A stretch of DNA of 64,000 bases from Pseudomonas mosselii (lineage in GTDB: Bacteria > Pseudomonadota > Gammaproteobacteria > Pseudomonadales > Pseudomonadaceae), in contig NZ_VAUO01000001.1 in NCBI RefSeq assembly GCF_005796105.1, positions 496,001 through 560,000 on the forward strand, given 5' to 3'. The notes below the pieces were generated by a model. The model was not told where the DNA came from. It saw nothing but the letters and a program-made list of their open reading frames with translations, and searched no databases. Position numbers and translations under genes: made by a program. This document shows positions 45,911-55,220 of the stretch, piece after piece; positions within the stretch are counted from its first letter, which is position 1, and every line of letters begins with the position of its first letter.

Positions 45911-47092
45911 ATGAACATTACTCATGAAGTGTTGCCTTGGGCAAATCCTGATTTTCGCCGGAACCCTTACCCTTGGTACGCACGATTGCAGCGCGAATAT
46001 CCAATCTACAAAGAAAATGAGCACACTTATATTGTCTCGCGATACGAAGACTACATCGAGTATGTGAAGCATCCTGCCATGAGCATGGTAGAGCCCGATT
46101 GGGTTAAGCCTCATCATTGGCATGTGTTCTTGGATACTGTGCTTTTTTACGATCCGCCTAAACATACCTCCCTGCGTAGGCATACAAATAAGTGGTTTAC
46201 ACCCAAGCTGGTGAGGGAATGGGTTAAACATACTGCTGATGCGACTCGAGAAGCCCTAAATTTTATTGAGGCTGACGGGTACATTGAAGCACACCACCAT
46301 ATCTGTGTTGTTCCGACCCATATCACGATGTGCCGAGTTTTGGGGATTGCTGAAGATGATATCGAGATCGCAACACTCAACTCCTTGAAAATTGTAGGGA
46401 TGCAGACTCCGGCTGCCACCCAAGCGGATAAAGATCGAGCGCGAGAAGGGTTTGATTGGTTGTTCTCTAAATGCAAAACCATGATTGAAGAGAAGAGAAA
46501 GAATCCAGGGGAGGGTTTGTTGGATGCGATGTTGGCTCTAGAAGCTTCAGGGGATATGACTCCGGAGGAGGTAATTCAAACCCTAGTGCTATTCTATTTC
46601 TCTGGTGCACCAAATCCGGCATATGTCCTAGCATCGATTCTGGAACACTTTGCAAGAGAGCCTCATTTGTTCGCTCTCTATCGGAATGAGCCAGAGTCTC
46701 GGCAGGCGATGATTAACGAGTTCATTAGATTGAACCCGCCAGAGCAGTCATTCACGCGTTACCCTACCGAAGAAGTAGAGATTCGGGGAGTAAAGATTCC
46801 TGCCGGCTCTTGCATCCGATTCATGACTGCCGCAGTCAACCGTGATGAGACAGTGTTCAAAAGGCCTAACCAATTCGACCACAAGCGTCCTCAAGAGGCC
46901 AGTCAGCATGTGTCGTTCGGTATCGGCGTCCATGCGTGTGCAGGCCAGGTTATCAGTAGAGCAGAGATCGAAGCCTCTCTGAATGTCATTGCCGAAAGTT
47001 TCACCAGTATTGAATTAGCTGAAGACCCGGTTACGCTGCATGATGATCGAATTCGCAACTATCTAACACTCCCCTTGATTTTCAAGAAGTAG
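45911..47092 (+). CDS. Cytochrome P450 monooxygenase with atypical I-helix
   Basis: A 393-residue soluble class I-like P450. The heme loop FGIGVHACAG gives Cys343 as thiolate ligand, and the K-helix ExxR is EFIR. The I-helix oxygen-activation motif, normally (A/G)Gx(D/E)T, reads SGAPN (231-235): Pro234 replaces the acid and Asn235 the Thr. P450cin likewise has Asn for Thr, but keeping neither acid nor alcohol is rare. It would hydroxylate or dealkylate the pathway substrate. It follows the flavodoxin by 18 bp in one operon. Ribosome site GGAAAG. Confidence 0.9.
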   Translation: MNITHEVLPWANPDFRRNPYPWYARLQREYPIYKENEHTYIVSRYEDYIEYVKHPAMSMVEPDWVKPHHWHVFLDTVLFYDPPKHTSLRRHTNKWFTPKLVREWVKHTADATREALNFIEADGYIEAHHHICVVPTHITMCRVLGIAEDDIEIATLNSLKIVGMQTPAATQADKDRAREGFDWLFSKCKTMIEEKRKNPGEGLLDAMLALEASGDMTPEEVIQTLVLFYFSGAPNPAYVLASILEHFAREPHLFALYRNEPESRQAMINEFIRLNPPEQSFTRYPTEEVEIRGVKIPAGSCIRFMTAAVNRDETVFKRPNQFDHKRPQEASQHVSFGIGVHACAGQVISRAEIEASLNVIAESFTSIELAEDPVTLHDDRIRNYLTLPLIFKK

Positions 47093-47155
47093 CAAAAATT
47101 TTGCTGCGATGTTGGTTCATTTCTTGCCCGTAGAGGTCGTTCTGGGTAGGGATCT

Positions 47156-47293
47156 ATGGTGTTTGATTGGATGCTAGAGGGCGATATGAGTATTTTATTA
47201 AGCACTTTGCGTCAGGGAAGGGATCTCATCGCAGAATATTTACAGCAGGCATTTCTGATTTTGCTGAATGAAATTTACTCCAATCTGCGCTAA
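47156..47293 (+). CDS. Possible 45-residue small protein between P450 and permease
   Basis: An open frame of 45 residues with GGTAGGGA ahead of the ATG. It is predicted to be an amphipathic or weakly hydrophobic helix (LRQGRDLIAEYLQQAFLILL). An internal ATG at 47186 has AGAGG ahead. It could be a translated leader or a small partner. Short length and lack of known relatives keep confidence low. Confidence 0.3.
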   Translation: MVFDWMLEGDMSILLSTLRQGRDLIAEYLQQAFLILLNEIYSNLR

Positions 47294-47362
47294 TAAATAA
47301 TAATCCATAGTAATTATATCTGCCGAACTATGTTAATCAAAATTCTCAATAGGAGAATCAGC

Positions 47363-48829
47363 ATGGCGATTACTGCGGAGGCCAAGGTCTTGGGGCGCGC
47401 TTCGCCCTCGGGGCATGCAAAGCTAACTGGTCAAATGGGGGCTTTCAGCCTGGCACTTACTGTGCTCGCATTCTCAGCACCTCTAACAACGGTCTCTGGT
47501 TATATTCCAGTGGCTTTGTCCTTTGGTGGAGTTTCTAGCCCGCTGGCCTTTATACTTGTCACGGTAATGATCCTGATTTTTGGGGTTGGCTATGTAACTC
47601 TAAATGCTGCTGTCAAACGCCCAGGTGATTTTTACTCCTTTATCAGCTACGGACTCGGGAAGGAGGCTGGCTTAGGGGCGGGCCTGATGGCGGCGGTGTC
47701 CTACTTCGTTATTTTGACCGGCGTAGCGGCCTATTTTGGAGTCTCATGTGCTGATTTCCATAAGGAAATCTCTGGGCACGCTTTACCTTGGTACTGGTAC
47801 TCATTGGGCTGCTGGCTGGCGGTAGGTGTTCTTGGTTACTTGAATGTTGAGCTTTCAGCAAAAGTCCTGACTTGGGTAATGGTTGCTGAAATAGTAGTTT
47901 GTCTGGTTTTTGTGTTTGGTGTTTTTGACGGTGGGGGGGGATCCTCTTTGGGGGCTGGTGTTCCGTTCACCCCTGGTGAACTATCGAAGCCGAATGTAAA
48001 TTTACCATTTGCAATGCTTTTCGTTGTGTCGTTCTTCATGGGCTTTGAAGCCACGGCGTTGTTTCGGGATGAGGTTAGGCTGCCAGATCGAACCATTCCA
48101 ATGGCCACTTACGGCGCCATTGTCTTTATAGGTCTGATTTATACTGTCTGCGCTTATGCCTTAATCATGTCCTATGGTTCCAGTGTTCAAGATGTTGCGT
48201 CTGCTAATCCGGCAGCTATGTTCTCATCTGCTTTCGAGAAATTTGTAGGCGGTCGTTATCGGATTTTGGTATCAGGTCTTATTCTGGTTTCTGCATTTGC
48301 ATGTATTCTTTCGATTCACAACGTGCTTTCCCGCTATCTCTACAATCTGGGAACTGATGGAGCGCTGCCAGAGCTTCTTAGGCAGGTACATCCGAGACAC
48401 GCATCTCCTTACAAAGCATCCATTACCGTGTCGATTTTGGTTCTTGCTGTGCTTATGCCTTTTATTTTGCTGGGGGTTCAGCCTGAACTACTCTATGGTC
48501 AGCTTTCAGGTGTAGGTACATCAGGCGTCATATTTCTGCTGACACTTGTCAACTTCTCCGCCTTGGCTTGGTACTTTACAAAGGGAAGGTTTGATGGGGC
48601 GAGTTGGACTAAATCGCTATTAGCTCCAGCTATTTCTTCCGTATTCTTCATTGCCCTTGTAGTGCTGGTTGCCAAGAATTTCGAATTACTTGTGGGCGGG
48701 GAGCCAGGGCAGAGAACCTGGATGCTATACAGTCTTGCTGTCGTGCAAATAGTGGGTATGGGGTTAGCCTGCTACTATCGGGTGGCTAAGCCTCATGTTT
48801 TTGAGAAGCTTGGTAGATGTCATAGTTGA
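47363..48829 (+). CDS. APC-superfamily amino acid/amine permease
   Basis: A 488-residue transporter with twelve predicted helices. The APC first-helix region and the central FMGFEATALFRDEVRLPDRTIPMATY loop are clear. It is paralogous to the partial permease at 63211, which has FNGFEATAIYRDEVRDP and NVEFSAKVLT at matching places. It probably imports the substrate of the pathway, an amine or amino acid. Start at 47363 follows AGGAGA. A strong terminator comes after. Confidence 0.85.
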   Translation: MAITAEAKVLGRASPSGHAKLTGQMGAFSLALTVLAFSAPLTTVSGYIPVALSFGGVSSPLAFILVTVMILIFGVGYVTLNAAVKRPGDFYSFISYGLGKEAGLGAGLMAAVSYFVILTGVAAYFGVSCADFHKEISGHALPWYWYSLGCWLAVGVLGYLNVELSAKVLTWVMVAEIVVCLVFVFGVFDGGGGSSLGAGVPFTPGELSKPNVNLPFAMLFVVSFFMGFEATALFRDEVRLPDRTIPMATYGAIVFIGLIYTVCAYALIMSYGSSVQDVASANPAAMFSSAFEKFVGGRYRILVSGLILVSAFACILSIHNVLSRYLYNLGTDGALPELLRQVHPRHASPYKASITVSILVLAVLMPFILLGVQPELLYGQLSGVGTSGVIFLLTLVNFSALAWYFTKGRFDGASWTKSLLAPAISSVFFIALVVLVAKNFELLVGGEPGQRTWMLYSLAVVQIVGMGLACYYRVAKPHVFEKLGRCHS

Positions 48830-48845
48830 TCTCATCGCTCGGCGT

Positions 48846-48875
48846 TGGGTGGGTATTGCCCACCCATTTTTTTTT
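48846..48875 (+). terminator. Intrinsic terminator after the permease
   Basis: TGGGTGGG-TATTG-CCCACCCA followed by nine T residues: a textbook rho-independent terminator. Confidence 0.95.
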
Positions 48876-48942
48876 GCAAGAAAAATTTAGTGTTGAACTG
48901 CGCCTGGGTGATATGCTAGATAAATCGTATTTTGAGCTCTAG

Positions 48943-49605
48943 ATGGGTGGTCGCGAGAGTATGCCTGGATCCGAAAACGCTACGGCAATGTTGGTGCGCC
49001 TTGAGCAGTATTTAGATACTTTTGATTGGAGTGGTTTGACTCGTGGCAAGCAGGTGATTTTAGAGTCGTTTTTGCTTGTAGCGACTCGAGAGGGAATCGC
49101 CAATGTTTCGATGCGTAGCCTAGCCGCTGCAGCCGGCGTGAAACCTCCGACTATGTATTTTCATTTCCCTGATGGACGTGAGCAAATTGTCGCTGCCGCG
49201 ATGCGTTGGCATTACAACAGTTTTGCCCACGCGCTCAAAACTGCTCTCGCAGAGTGTCGCACTCCTGATAGCTATTGGTCGACTCTCATTAGCTTTCACG
49301 TTAGTCAGCAATTGCAACGCCCTGAGAACGATATTTGGGATGCTCTCATTGCAACAGATCGTATCGCGAAAACTTTGCCTGAGGACTTGCGAAAGGAAGT
49401 CGAGGATTGGGAGGATTTTTGCGACTACATGTATTTTTCAATCGCTCAAGATTTAGGTGCCTCATGCACAATGTTAGAGGCTAGAGCTTTGCGAAAGCTC
49501 ATTGACTGCATCAATTCGTGGTGGTCTTGGGATGGCAGCGAGGCGAATTTGAATCAGGCGATTGAATACAGCTTGAGGTTGTCTCAACGGATCATCGAGA
49601 TTTAG
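48943..49605 (+). CDS. TetR-family regulator
   Basis: A 220-residue regulator. The N-terminal DNA-binding part has FLLVATREGIANVSMRSLAAAAGVKPPTMYFHFPDGREQI, the TetR helix-turn-helix. The ligand-binding C-terminus is rich in Trp and acidic residues and lacks a known signature. It may control the P450 operon or itself through the palindrome at 44039. Start could be 48943 or 48961. Confidence 0.85.
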   Translation: MGGRESMPGSENATAMLVRLEQYLDTFDWSGLTRGKQVILESFLLVATREGIANVSMRSLAAAAGVKPPTMYFHFPDGREQIVAAAMRWHYNSFAHALKTALAECRTPDSYWSTLISFHVSQQLQRPENDIWDALIATDRIAKTLPEDLRKEVEDWEDFCDYMYFSIAQDLGASCTMLEARALRKLIDCINSWWSWDGSEANLNQAIEYSLRLSQRIIEI

Positions 49606-49629
49606 TAGTTTTACAAGTTAAATAATTAA

Positions 49630-49665
49630 TTCTAGGCCGCACGAGTGTTTCCATGCGGCCTAGAA
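49630..49665. terminator. Bidirectional hairpin between tetR and ribH
   Basis: TTCTAGGCCGCA and TGCGGCCTAGAA pair over 12 bp across a 12-nt loop, in the gap between two convergent genes. Confidence 0.7.
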
Positions 49666-49670
49666 GGCAT

Positions 49671-50135
49671 TCAGCTGGCAGATTGCAATTTGCGCTGTGG
49701 TTTACCGAGCGCTTTAGCTCGTGTTGAAGTGATTTTCACAGCAGCGCGAGCCGCCTCGCGTCCTTTTTCAACGAAGTGGTTGCTGAAGATCTCACGGTGG
49801 TGATCCGTCTCTTGGAAATGATGAGGAGTGAGGGATACGGAGAGCACTGGTATCTGAGTATCCAATCCGACTCTCATCAAGCCGTCCACTACAGCTTGTG
49901 CTACGAAGTCATGGCGGTAGATGCCTCCGTCGACAACCAATGCTGCAGCCGCAATTGCGGCGTATCGACCAGTCAGAGCGAGCTCCTGCGCCATGAGCGG
50001 AAGTTCAAAAGCTCCTGGAACATCCACGACATCTACGTGCTCGGCGGAGATCACCTCGCAAAAACCTTCCAATGCGCGATCAACGATATCGCTGTGCCAG
50101 CCAGCTTTGATGAATGCGTAACGATTGGCGGCCAT
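49671..50135 (-). CDS. Type II lumazine synthase (RibH2-like)
   Basis: A 154-residue 6,7-dimethyl-8-ribityllumazine synthase, the penultimate riboflavin step. VPGAFELPLMAQELA and the VVDGGIYRHDFVAQAVVDG substrate loop are intact, as is SLTPHHFQETDHH. It is of the Brucella/Rhizobium RibH2 decamer type rather than the icosahedral RibE type that pseudomonads usually keep with ribBA. It probably boosts flavin supply, or stores flavin, for the FMN enzymes here. A flavin reductase gene lies upstream on the same strand. Confidence 0.85.
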   Translation of the reverse strand: MAANRYAFIKAGWHSDIVDRALEGFCEVISAEHVDVVDVPGAFELPLMAQELALTGRYAAIAAAALVVDGGIYRHDFVAQAVVDGLMRVGLDTQIPVLSVSLTPHHFQETDHHREIFSNHFVEKGREAARAAVKITSTRAKALGKPQRKLQSAS

Positions 50136-50251
50136 TTTTGTCTACCTCATCAATTCTTGTTTATCTCCTCGGTTAAAGGCTGCCGAGGGCTTGTACATTC
50201 AATTGCTGGTGGAAGCTCCTTTCAAGAAGCCCCGTCAGCGTTTAGCCCTGT

Positions 50252-50289
50252 CCTCCTCCAGTACTCGTTTTGATTGGCATTGGAGGAGG
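50252..50289. terminator. Hairpin between flavin reductase and ribH genes
   Basis: CCTCCTCCA (50252-50260) pairs with TGGAGGAGG (50281-50289). It lies in the 177-bp gap between two minus-strand genes and could attenuate read-through. The strong G/C arms lack a T-run. Confidence 0.45.
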
Positions 50290-50312
50290 GGGGGGTTAAG
50301 GGCTTAAAGCAA

Positions 50313-50834
50313 TCAGGCGATTTCAGCGGATGTGCGGTAACGACGTTGATGCCAAACGAGGCACTCTGACGGATCTTCCGGAGTCATCACGATGTCGGCG
50401 ATCGTGCCGATCAGGATCGTGTGGGAGAAACCGTCAATGGCGCGTTCCAGCTTGCAATCAAAGGCGATAAGGGCGCTGCTCAGCAGTGGAGCGCCGGTGA
50501 CGCGTTCCACCCAGTCGGAACTCGCGAAGCGGTCTACACCGCGTTGGGTGAACAGCGTGGCAAATTCAGTCTGGTTTGGCTTGAGCACGTTGACACCAAA
50601 GGCTCCTTGAGCGATCAGCTCGTCATGTGCGCTTGCGTTCTTGTTTACGCAGACGATGAGCGAAGGCGGTTCTGCAGACAGGCTGCAGAGTGCCGAAACG
50701 GTGAGCCCCATTCGTTTCTCACCTTGGCCCGTGGTGACCAAGGAAACGGCACCGGGGAGGATCGACATTGCTTGCAAGAACAGATTCTTGTCGACCATAT
50801 CACTCACTTGGGTAATTTTTTCTACAACAGACAT
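50313..50834 (-). CDS. NAD(P)H:FMN flavin reductase
   Basis: A 173-residue protein of the HpaC/DIM6-NTAB flavin reductase family. The FMN-binding region LPGAVSLVTTGQGEKRMGLTVSALCSLSAEPPSLIVCVN is recognisable near the N-terminus. It makes free reduced FMN for a two-component monooxygenase, the LLM enzyme at 58533 being the best local candidate. GGAGG precedes the start. Confidence 0.9.
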   Translation of the reverse strand: MSVVEKITQVSDMVDKNLFLQAMSILPGAVSLVTTGQGEKRMGLTVSALCSLSAEPPSLIVCVNKNASAHDELIAQGAFGVNVLKPNQTEFATLFTQRGVDRFASSDWVERVTGAPLLSSALIAFDCKLERAIDGFSHTILIGTIADIVMTPEDPSECLVWHQRRYRTSAEIA

Positions 50835-51356
50835 TTTTCACCTCCGCAGACTTGGCTGGTTTGATTTGCTCCGCAGCCGTAGCGCGATCAATCCGCCTGA
50901 AATCACATTCTTCTTTGAGTTTTCTTGCTGCCCTATGGCAGTTAACCGACTCGGTGGAGGGAGCGATGTCCCGCCGAAGCCTTCGTCAATCTGAGATAGC
51001 TACGCTTGAGAGCGGCTTGTCTCTGATCTCAGGTTCTCTCACTAGCGTGCATGCGAACTGTCCCAAGTTGAGCCAGCCCGGGGAAAAGTCTGTGATCTGC
51101 GGTTTTTGGCATTGGGGAGGTGGGGGAGATGCTTGTTAACCAGGCAAGGCGTTCTGATCAGCCCCCCAGCGTGTCTGCCACGCGGAAAAGTGACCCAAGC
51201 TGGGACAGTTCGGCGCTGTACGCGTGAGCAAGACTGGCCCCTGTCGTAGACCTTTGGTTACGGAATGCGAGTAGCGAGCAGGATTGCCGAATAGAGAATC
51301 ACTTGGGGCTTCCGGCTACTTGAATTCCAACATAAGAATAAATAGGAGCTGGACTC
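50835..51356. promoter_or_regulatory. Divergent control region with two dyad sites
   Basis: About 520 bp without a gene, between the divergent flavin reductase and RibH-like genes. Two copies of the cluster motif lie here: TGTCCC-AAGTT-GAGCCA at 51059-51075 and TGACCC-AAGCT-GGGACA at 51191-51207. They look like regulator binding sites. Confidence 0.5.
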
Positions 51357-51821
51357 GTGAGAAATCGCGGATATGCCTTTTTAAGGGCCGGAGCTAATAA
51401 GGAATTGACACAAGAGTCCTATGAGGGCTTTTGTGAAATGATTCCGAGAGACCATGTCGATTCCTTTGTTATCTCGGATGTATTTACGATTCCTCATGTC
51501 GCAATGATGCTTGCAAAAACAGGTAGCTATGAAGCCATTGTTACTTGTGCTCTGGTTGATGAACAGGTGGCTTGGCACCAGGAACACCTTGTGAAAAACA
51601 TTTTTGAGGGGCTAACGAGAGTAAGTATAGATACCGAAGTGTTAATGATTCCGTTGATCTTTGAGTCGACGAATCGCTCTGGCAGTAATCATCGTCCCCT
51701 TGATGCTGAGGCGTTCTTTTTAAGAGGTTTGGAGGCAGCAAGTACGGCTCTTGAAATTTCGAAGTTAAAGTCTTCCGTTTTTGCGCTGAAAGACGTTCTT
51801 GCAAGGCTCTGGCCTATTTGA
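51357..51821 (+). CDS. Degenerate lumazine synthase-like protein
   Basis: A 154-residue homologue of the RibH2-like protein at 49671, of the same length and register. The substrate motifs are altered: VPGAFELP becomes ISDVFTIP, and DGGIYRHDF becomes [10 protein letters not shown]. The catalytic-loop histidines are rearranged ([13 protein letters not shown]). It is therefore probably not a lumazine synthase; a flavin- or pterin-binding or assembly role is inferred. GTG start at 51357 follows TAGGAGCTGG. Confidence 0.7.
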   Translation: MRNRGYAFLRAGANKELTQESYEGFCEMIPRDHVDSFVISDVFTIPHVAMMLAKTGSYEAIVTCALVDEQVAWHQEHLVKNIFEGLTRVSIDTEVLMIPLIFESTNRSGSNHRPLDAEAFFLRGLEAASTALEISKLKSSVFALKDVLARLWPI

Positions 51822-51876
51822 TTATGGCGCAGCTGTGATTGAATCGTTAATTTCGCTTGCTGTCACTAGGTCTGAT

Positions 51877-54003
51877 ATGTCCATTAAAACTATTTCTATT
51901 CGCGTAAAAATTGTTGCCCTTGCCGGTCTCTGCCTATTGGGTATCGTCGGTGCTGTGGTATCCATGAATATCCACATGTCAGGGAGAAATAACTTACTGA
52001 TCGCGCAGTCAAGCGAGCAGATGATGATCGCGAGCGCAAAGAGCTTGCTCCTGTCTGAGGCTAGCGAGCAGGCTGTGTCTCTGGATGGACACTTTGGGCA
52101 GAGCTTGATGTTGCTCACTTCTATCGCGGATCAGGTGACGGCCCAACGAGAGGGATGGGAACAGCACGGGGGTGACGCAGCTGCACAACGTGAGCTTCTC
52201 AACCAAACCTTGAAAAAGCTGTATGAGCGTAATGCATCCTTAGGTTTACAGGGGCTCTGGATTGTTTTTGAGCCCAATAGCCTGGATGGGCAAGATGCGT
52301 CCTTCCGGAATGATCTGAAGCACGGCGGAAACGACAAGGGGCGCTTCACCTCTCAGTGGAGTCGCTACGGAGGAGCCTCGGTCAACTCGGTAATTCCTGA
52401 GGCCGACTTCGGGCGAGGCGACTTAAATGCCAGTGGTGTTCCGTACAACAACTGGTATCTGTGCCCCAAGAAAACCCGATCCATATGTCTCCAACCTCCG
52501 TTCCAAGACACCGTTAATGGTGAGACCGCGTTGTTGACATCCATATCTATGCCGGTCGTGGTCAATGGTGCTGTCGTTGCGGTGGTGGGAGTGGATCTGT
52601 CCTTGGTCGCGTTGCAGGCTGGCGTTCAAAAAAGTGCATCTGAGCTTTTCAATGGCCGAAGCTATATCGTCATCACTTCCAATGACGGGGTCGTGGCAGC
52701 CAATAGTGCGAACCCTTCCTCCATTGGGTTAGAGCGAGCAGATAAAGCGCACGGCGGCGCCACGCGGAGTTCGCCAAGTGTTGAGGAGGTCGGGGACGAG
52801 GTGCAAGCCATCTTCCCAGTTCGTCTGACCGACGCTACAGAGCCTTGGTATGTCATTTTGGGTGTGCCCCGCCATGCGCTTCTGGAAGACTCCTTGGCGA
52901 TGCAGCGTCAGTTAGACGAGGCCCAGTCAAAAGGTGTTAGGGACACGCTCATTGTTGGATTTGGCGCTGCGCTCGTTGGCTTGGTGTTGATATGGCTGAC
53001 TGCATCAGGCGTGATTCGCCCGATCAATGCAGTGGCGGAAATGCTCAAGGATATCGCCACCGGGGATGGTGATCTGACGCGTAGGTTGGGCTATTCGAAG
53101 CATGATGAACTAGGTGAGCTGGCGGGATGGTTCAACCGATTCTTGGACAGGCTTCAACCTACTGTTGCTCGAATCAAGCAGAGCATTGTCGAGACACGGG
53201 AGACGGCTGATCGATCATCGACAATTGCTCGCGACACCAGTGAGGGAATGCAAATCCAGTTTCGAGAAATCGACCAGGTTGCCACTGCTTCGAATGAAAT
53301 GAGTGCGACAGCCCAGGATGTCGCAAGCAACGCTTCAAGTGCCGCTACGGCTGCCCAAGGTGCTGATGAGGCTGCACAGGACGGTATGACTATCATTCAG
53401 CAGAGTACTGAAGAGATCGCCAACCTGTGCGAGGAGGTCAGTCGAGCCGTAATCCAGGTTGAGGAGCTTGCCGTCAGCAGCGAGCAGATCGGATCGGTTC
53501 TCGATGTCATACGGGGTATCGCAGAGCAAACCAATCTTCTGGCATTGAATGCTGCCATCGAAGCTGCCAGAGCCGGAGAAAGTGGCCGAGGATTTGCTGT
53601 TGTTGCAGACGAAGTCAGGGCTCTGGCGCGCAGGACTCAAGATTCCGTCGAGGAGATCCGCCACGTTGTAGAGCAGATCCAAAGCCACACGCGTAGCGTC
53701 GTTACGTTGATGCACAACAGTCAGGGTAAAGCGCAAGACAATGCGCGTAGCATTCAGTATGCACTCAAGGCGTTGGATCGTATTGGGCAGGCGGTTTCGG
53801 TCATCACGAGCATGAATTTGCAGATCGCAAGCGCAGCGGAGGAGCAGGGCGCCGTGGCAGAGGAGGTGAACCGCAACGTAGCCAATATCAGGACGGTTAC
53901 CGAATCGCTGACCAACCAAGCTACTCAATCGGCCCAAATGACAGGACAGTTGAACGCACTCACCGTGGAGCAGATGCGGCTCATGGATCACTTTAGGGTT
54001 TGA
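51877..54003 (+). CDS. Methyl-accepting chemotaxis protein with dCache-type sensor
   Basis: A 708-residue chemoreceptor. It has an N-terminal signal helix (~8-32), then a ~320-residue periplasmic double-Cache-like domain (containing [22 protein letters not shown]) and a second membrane helix near 375. A HAMP domain ([21 protein letters not shown]) and the signalling hairpin with [24 protein letters not shown] complete it. It most likely guides cells to the compound degraded by this cluster. The start ATG at 51877 is preferred because it opens the membrane helix. Confidence 0.85.
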   Translation: MSIKTISIRVKIVALAGLCLLGIVGAVVSMNIHMSGRNNLLIAQSSEQMMIASAKSLLLSEASEQAVSLDGHFGQSLMLLTSIADQVTAQREGWEQHGGDAAAQRELLNQTLKKLYERNASLGLQGLWIVFEPNSLDGQDASFRNDLKHGGNDKGRFTSQWSRYGGASVNSVIPEADFGRGDLNASGVPYNNWYLCPKKTRSICLQPPFQDTVNGETALLTSISMPVVVNGAVVAVVGVDLSLVALQAGVQKSASELFNGRSYIVITSNDGVVAANSANPSSIGLERADKAHGGATRSSPSVEEVGDEVQAIFPVRLTDATEPWYVILGVPRHALLEDSLAMQRQLDEAQSKGVRDTLIVGFGAALVGLVLIWLTASGVIRPINAVAEMLKDIATGDGDLTRRLGYSKHDELGELAGWFNRFLDRLQPTVARIKQSIVETRETADRSSTIARDTSEGMQIQFREIDQVATASNEMSATAQDVASNASSAATAAQGADEAAQDGMTIIQQSTEEIANLCEEVSRAVIQVEELAVSSEQIGSVLDVIRGIAEQTNLLALNAAIEAARAGESGRGFAVVADEVRALARRTQDSVEEIRHVVEQIQSHTRSVVTLMHNSQGKAQDNARSIQYALKALDRIGQAVSVITSMNLQIASAAEEQGAVAEEVNRNVANIRTVTESLTNQATQSAQMTGQLNALTVEQMRLMDHFRV

Positions 54004-54125
54004 CATCGAAGGCGTTTCATAACCTACTGAAATTGATAAATAAAGCGGTATTTTTTGCCGTGTTGGATAGGGCTGAACGGTATTATTTTGGTGCGCGTCG
54101 GTGGGATTTCGCACCAGGTCAGTGC

Positions 54126-54142
54126 TGTGCCTAAATGGCACA
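54126..54142. promoter_or_regulatory. Cluster dyad motif upstream of the SDR
   Basis: TGTGCC-TAAAT-GGCACA is a perfect 6-bp inverted repeat with a 5-bp spacer, extendable to 7 bp with flanking C and G. It lies 78 bp before the SDR start and is the most symmetric of five related sites. Confidence 0.6.
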
Positions 54143-54220
54143 GTAAAGCGAGCTGCACAACGCTAATGTGGCCCCGTAGGTTCAAACGGCACCAGCCAAC
54201 AAAAATGAAGAGGTTAAGCA

Positions 54221-54970
54221 ATGAATCGAGTATTGGGTAAAGTCACCATCATCACTGGTGCAGCACGTGGTCAGGGTGAAGCCCATACGCGTCTGTTCGC
54301 AGCGGAAGGTGCAAAAGTCCTCATGACTGACGTTCTTGATGCCGCTGGTACGGCGGTAGCTCAACAGCTGCGTGATGCTGGCCATGATGTCCACTACGTA
54401 CATATGGATGTCACCTCTGAAGCCGATTGGGTCACTGCAGTGGCTGAGGCTGAGCGTCGCTGGGGCCGAGTCGATATCTTGGTCAATAACGCAGGCATCG
54501 TCGGCACCATGAAGCCCGCCGATCAAGAGGATTTGAGTGCCTGGAACAAGCTGATTTCCATCAACCAGCAGGGTGTCTTCCTTGGCATCAAACACACCGT
54601 CCCGGCGATGCGCCGTGCGGGCGGAGGCTCGATTGTGAACATCAGCTCTATCAATGCTGCCGTCGCGGGCCCGGGCGCCTTCTCCTACCAGGCTTCCAAG
54701 GGGGCGGTGCGCATGATGACGAAGGCCGCAGCCATGGAGTATGTCGTGGACAACATCCGTGTAAACGCCGTCTGCCCTGGCCAAGTGCTCACCCCTATGG
54801 CTGAAGAAGAAGGCGAAGAGTCGGTCAAAGCGTTTGTGGCCGCTACGCCTATGAAGCGTGCTGCTCGCTCTGAAGAAGTCAGCTACGGCGTACTGTTCCT
54901 GGCCTGTGACGAGTCCAGCTATGTCACTGGCACTGAGCTCTACATCGATGGTGGTTACACCGCTCAGTAA
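54221..54970 (+). CDS. Short-chain dehydrogenase/reductase (glucose-1-dehydrogenase-like)
   Basis: A 249-residue classical SDR. The NAD(P) motif GAARGQGEA is at residue ~12, NNAG follows, and the catalytic Ser/Tyr/Lys appear as INISSINA and SYQASKGA. It likely oxidises an alcohol produced by the P450 or reduces a ketone intermediate. AAGAGG precedes the ATG. Codon use is richer in GC than the neighbouring permease. Confidence 0.85.
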   Translation: MNRVLGKVTIITGAARGQGEAHTRLFAAEGAKVLMTDVLDAAGTAVAQQLRDAGHDVHYVHMDVTSEADWVTAVAEAERRWGRVDILVNNAGIVGTMKPADQEDLSAWNKLISINQQGVFLGIKHTVPAMRRAGGGSIVNISSINAAVAGPGAFSYQASKGAVRMMTKAAAMEYVVDNIRVNAVCPGQVLTPMAEEEGEESVKAFVAATPMKRAARSEEVSYGVLFLACDESSYVTGTELYIDGGYTAQ

Positions 54971-55220
54971 TTTGCAAACAGCCTGTTGCGCGGGCCCTTC
55001 AGGGCTCGCCTCGGCTAAAGGTTGACGCTTCAAATCTCGATGAGCCTCCTTGCGTGGAGGGGCATCGGACGGACTGCACGCTCTGCTAATTGACGTAAAG
55101 TCGCAGAACGGATATTCCGTCACTGTCGCTCTGCTGCGTAGCTTTGCTCGCTGTCAGCGCCAGATCATGCGTGCGATGTGCCCGCTACGCCTTACTACCC
55201 TGTCCGGGTGGAGGATCAAC

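Noticed and set aside
50136..50312. Possible FMN (RFN) riboswitch upstream of the lumazine synthase
   Set aside because: The conserved RFN core blocks could not be found on the minus strand; only a simple hairpin is present.
54137..54160. TGGCAC as a sigma-54 -24 element before the SDR
   Set aside because: No TTGC follows at the required spacing, and the TGGCAC is half of the dyad motif.
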